Below, piece by piece: positions 31,628 through 33,106 of a DNA stretch of 33,106 nucleotides (the first letter of the stretch is position 1; the number at the start of each line of letters is the position of its first letter). Source of the DNA: an uncultured bacterium (GTDB lineage: Bacteria; Verrucomicrobiota; Kiritimatiellia; RFP12; UBA1067); the NCBI GenBank assembly GCA_902769585.1, contig CACXPT010000077.1, positions 1 through 33,106 of the forward strand. The letters are read 5' to 3'. Both the position numbers and the translations under genes were made by a program. The notes below the pieces were generated by a model. It was not told where the DNA came from. It saw nothing but the letters and a program-made list of their open reading frames with translations, and did not search any database.

Positions 31628-32770
31628 TTATGCCTTTCTTTCAAACAATGACGAAACCACGGAGTCGCAGACCTCGAACCCACGGTCTGTAAGCGCGAAG
31701 CGGCCTTCCGATTCCTCGCGAGCGATGCCCTCGCGCACGAGCGCGCGCAGCTCCTTTTGCCATGCCACCTGACGATGCGCAAGTATCGGCCAGCGGCGCG
31801 CCACGTCGGCAAGATCGATCCCCTCCGCCATACGCAGCGCGAATAGCGCACGCTCCAGAGCATCCGCCTCAGGCGACAGCTCTGTCACGTCGTATGCGCC
31901 GTCCGCTTTGCCCGCCGTCCTCCGCAACCCCTCGCGTCCGTGCGCCCCGTCGCCCAGGCCGATGTAGTCGTCGCCGCGCCATACAGACACGTTGTGCCGA
32001 CATTCGAACCCCGGCTTCGCGAAGTTCGAGACCTCGTACCTCGCAAGGCCGATCTTCGCGAGCGCCGCCCGCGCCACATCGTGCTGCGCGAGCGCCGCGT
32101 CGTCGTCCGGCAGCGCGACGCGCCCCTCCGCCACCGCACGATCAAGCGCCGTTCCGGGCTCGCGGATCAGCGTGTACACGCTCACATGGTCAGGCGCGAG
32201 CGCGCACGCCCGCGCAAGGGTCTGTCCCCACGAATCGTCGGACGTTCCCGGCCAGCCCGCTATCAGGTCGAAACCGGCGTTGGCGAACCCAGCCGCCCGA
32301 ATCGCCTTGAACGCGGATTCCGCCTGCGCAGCGGTGTGCGGACGCCTCATCGCGCGCAGCGCGTCGTCGTCCAGGCTCTGCACTCCCATCGAGATGCGGT
32401 TCACGCCCCCCTCGCGCAAATCATCCAACAGACGCGGCGTCACGTCGCACGGATTCAGTTCCACCGTGAACTCGTCGATCGGCCCGAGGTTCTCCCGGAC
32501 GGCCGCACATACGGTCCGCAGGTCGCACAACGCCGGCGTCCCGCCCCCGAAATAGACAGTGTGGGAGGGACGCGCTCCTGCGCGTCCGCGGTCGCGCAGG
32601 AGCGCGACCCTCCCGGTTTCTCGGTCGCAACAAGTTGCGACCCTCCCGATCTCCTGTACGATCCGAGCCGCGTATTTCGCGCGCGCCGACTCGGAAACGC
32701 CGCTCCGCGAGCTTAGCGCGCAGTATGCGCACTTGCTCCGGCAGAACGGGAAATGGACGTATAGGTTCAG
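31628..32770 (-). CDS. hemW: Radical SAM heme chaperone HemW-like protein
   Basis: 380 residues, normal length. NLYVHFPFCRSKCAYCAL carries the radical SAM CxxxCxxC; TVYFGGGTPALCD, VELNPCDVTPRLLDDLREGGVNRISMGVQSLDDDALRAMRRPHT, GFDLIAGWPGTSDDSW, YTLIREPGTAL, YEVSNFAKPGFECRHNVSVWRGDDYIGLGDGAHG and the winged C-terminus are HemW (not HemN) marks. It is thought to bind heme and pass it to respiratory proteins. No ATG, GTG or TTG lies near the conserved start; CTG at 32770 overlaps the upstream stop as CTGA and gives exactly the usual N-terminus. Residues 41-69 are an inserted palindromic element (GRVALLRDRGRAGARPS). Confidence 0.9.
   Translation of the reverse strand: MNLYVHFPFCRSKCAYCALSSRSGVSESARAKYAARIVQEIGRVATCCDRETGRVALLRDRGRAGARPSHTVYFGGGTPALCDLRTVCAAVRENLGPIDEFTVELNPCDVTPRLLDDLREGGVNRISMGVQSLDDDALRAMRRPHTAAQAESAFKAIRAAGFANAGFDLIAGWPGTSDDSWGQTLARACALAPDHVSVYTLIREPGTALDRAVAEGRVALPDDDAALAQHDVARAALAKIGLARYEVSNFAKPGFECRHNVSVWRGDDYIGLGDGAHGREGLRRTAGKADGAYDVTELSPEADALERALFALRMAEGIDLADVARRWPILAHRQVAWQKELRALVREGIAREESEGRFALTDRGFEVCDSVVSSLFERKA
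32563..32647. repeat. 52-base palindromic element copy A3 plus 33-base companion (in hemW)
   Basis: 32563-32614 is the 52-base palindrome, one base different from copy A2. It is followed by a 33-base companion (32615-32647) containing the small inverted repeat GTCGCAACAAGTTGCGAC and again ending in CCCTCCC. It is read in hemW in a different frame from uxuB. Confidence 0.92.
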
Positions 32771-33106
32771 TGCGCCTGTTCCATTTCGGCAAGCAGCTTC
32801 TTGAGCGCGCCCGCCTTCTCGCGGGCCTTCGCCGCGCGCTCCATCGCAGAGTTGTCGCCCGCGAACTTCGCGTAGGCGTTGATCACGGTGGGGACGGGCG
32901 CCTCGAGCTCGGCGATGGCCTGCTTGAGCTCCGCGATGAGCGGCGCGCACTCGGAGTCGCGCCCGAGCTCGCGCAGCGCCTTCACGCGCCAGTAGTCCAT
33001 CTCGCCCGCGTGGATCCAGCCCTTGAGCGACTTCTCGAGCTCGGCCTTGTAGCCGGCTTCGTCGCCGAGCGCCTTCTTGCACTGCGCCATGAAGTAGCGG
33101 CTCTTC
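32767..33106 (-). CDS. C-terminal part of a TPR-like protein (5' end beyond window)
   Basis: The open frame continues to the window edge (KSRYFMAQCKKALGDE...), so the ATG inside at 33090 is probably not the start. The visible 112 residues are helical and charged (YKAELEKSLKGWIHAGEMDYWRVKALRELG, CAPLIAELKQAIAELE, RAAKAREKAGALKKLLAEMEQ), as at the end of a tetratricopeptide-repeat protein. Function cannot be told. Its TGA is shared with the CTG start of hemW, indicating an operon. Confidence 0.7.
   Translation of the reverse strand, partial: KSRYFMAQCKKALGDEAGYKAELEKSLKGWIHAGEMDYWRVKALRELGRDSECAPLIAELKQAIAELEAPVPTVINAYAKFAGDNSAMERAAKAREKAGALKKLLAEMEQAH

Overview
The window is GC-rich and densely coded, with most genes on the minus strand. 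Many gene products carry Sec or lipoprotein signals: esterases, a GH13 enzyme, a beta-helix protein, FG-GAP repeats, a sialate O-acetylesterase and a ceramidase-like protein. Together with a V-type ATPase subunit and several families of intergenic and intragenic low-complexity repeats, this suggests a Gram-negative glycan-degrading member of the PVC group, most like gut-type Verrucomicrobiota/Kiritimatiellae. That placement is inference from gene content; no rRNA is present.

Layout. 1-8413 (minus) is a run of HEAT/FG-GAP protein, RluA-type pseudouridine synthase, lipoprotein endonuclease/exonuclease/phosphatase (EEP), beta-helix protein, BASS-family transporter and a secreted protein running off the window, with three 4-base ATGA overlaps. 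8509-9492 (plus) is a second EEP lipoprotein. 9501-13956 (minus) holds a porin-like protein, a broken secreted gene, a GH13 enzyme and a frameshifted ceramidase-like gene. 14029-16185 (plus) is a two-domain esterase, divergent from the porin. 16145-18354 (minus) is uxuB-uxuA (fructuronate to mannonate to KDG). 18483-19883 (plus) is a lone V-ATPase subunit B. 19931-24722 (minus) is proS, a sialate O-acetylesterase and a CE7 acetyl esterase. 24795-26003 is an unknown secreted protein. 26024-29956 is a striking AzlD + FAD oxidoreductase + GH2-like fusion. 30053-33106 is a TPR-like gene (partial), hemW and a secreted TIM-barrel protein.

The most unusual feature is repeat invasion of genes. A 52-base GC-rich palindromic element with no stop codon in any of six frames sits in frame twice in uxuB and once in hemW. 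An inverted repeat of 7-base units sits in proS, and 7-base and 8-base tandem arrays (the latter bounded by 33-base inverted arms) sit in uxuA. Other repeat families occupy stop-to-start spacers inside operons, and an identical 31-base leader at two places supplies a Shine-Dalgarno sequence. A second theme is a TATAAT box placed exactly 6 (once 7) bases before the ATG of five genes, predicting leaderless mRNAs. Three genes (ceramidase, a small secreted protein, proS) are frameshifted, which could be real decay or assembly error.

No rRNA, tRNA, CRISPR, transposase, integrase or phage gene was seen. No gene-free stretch exceeds about 130 bases.
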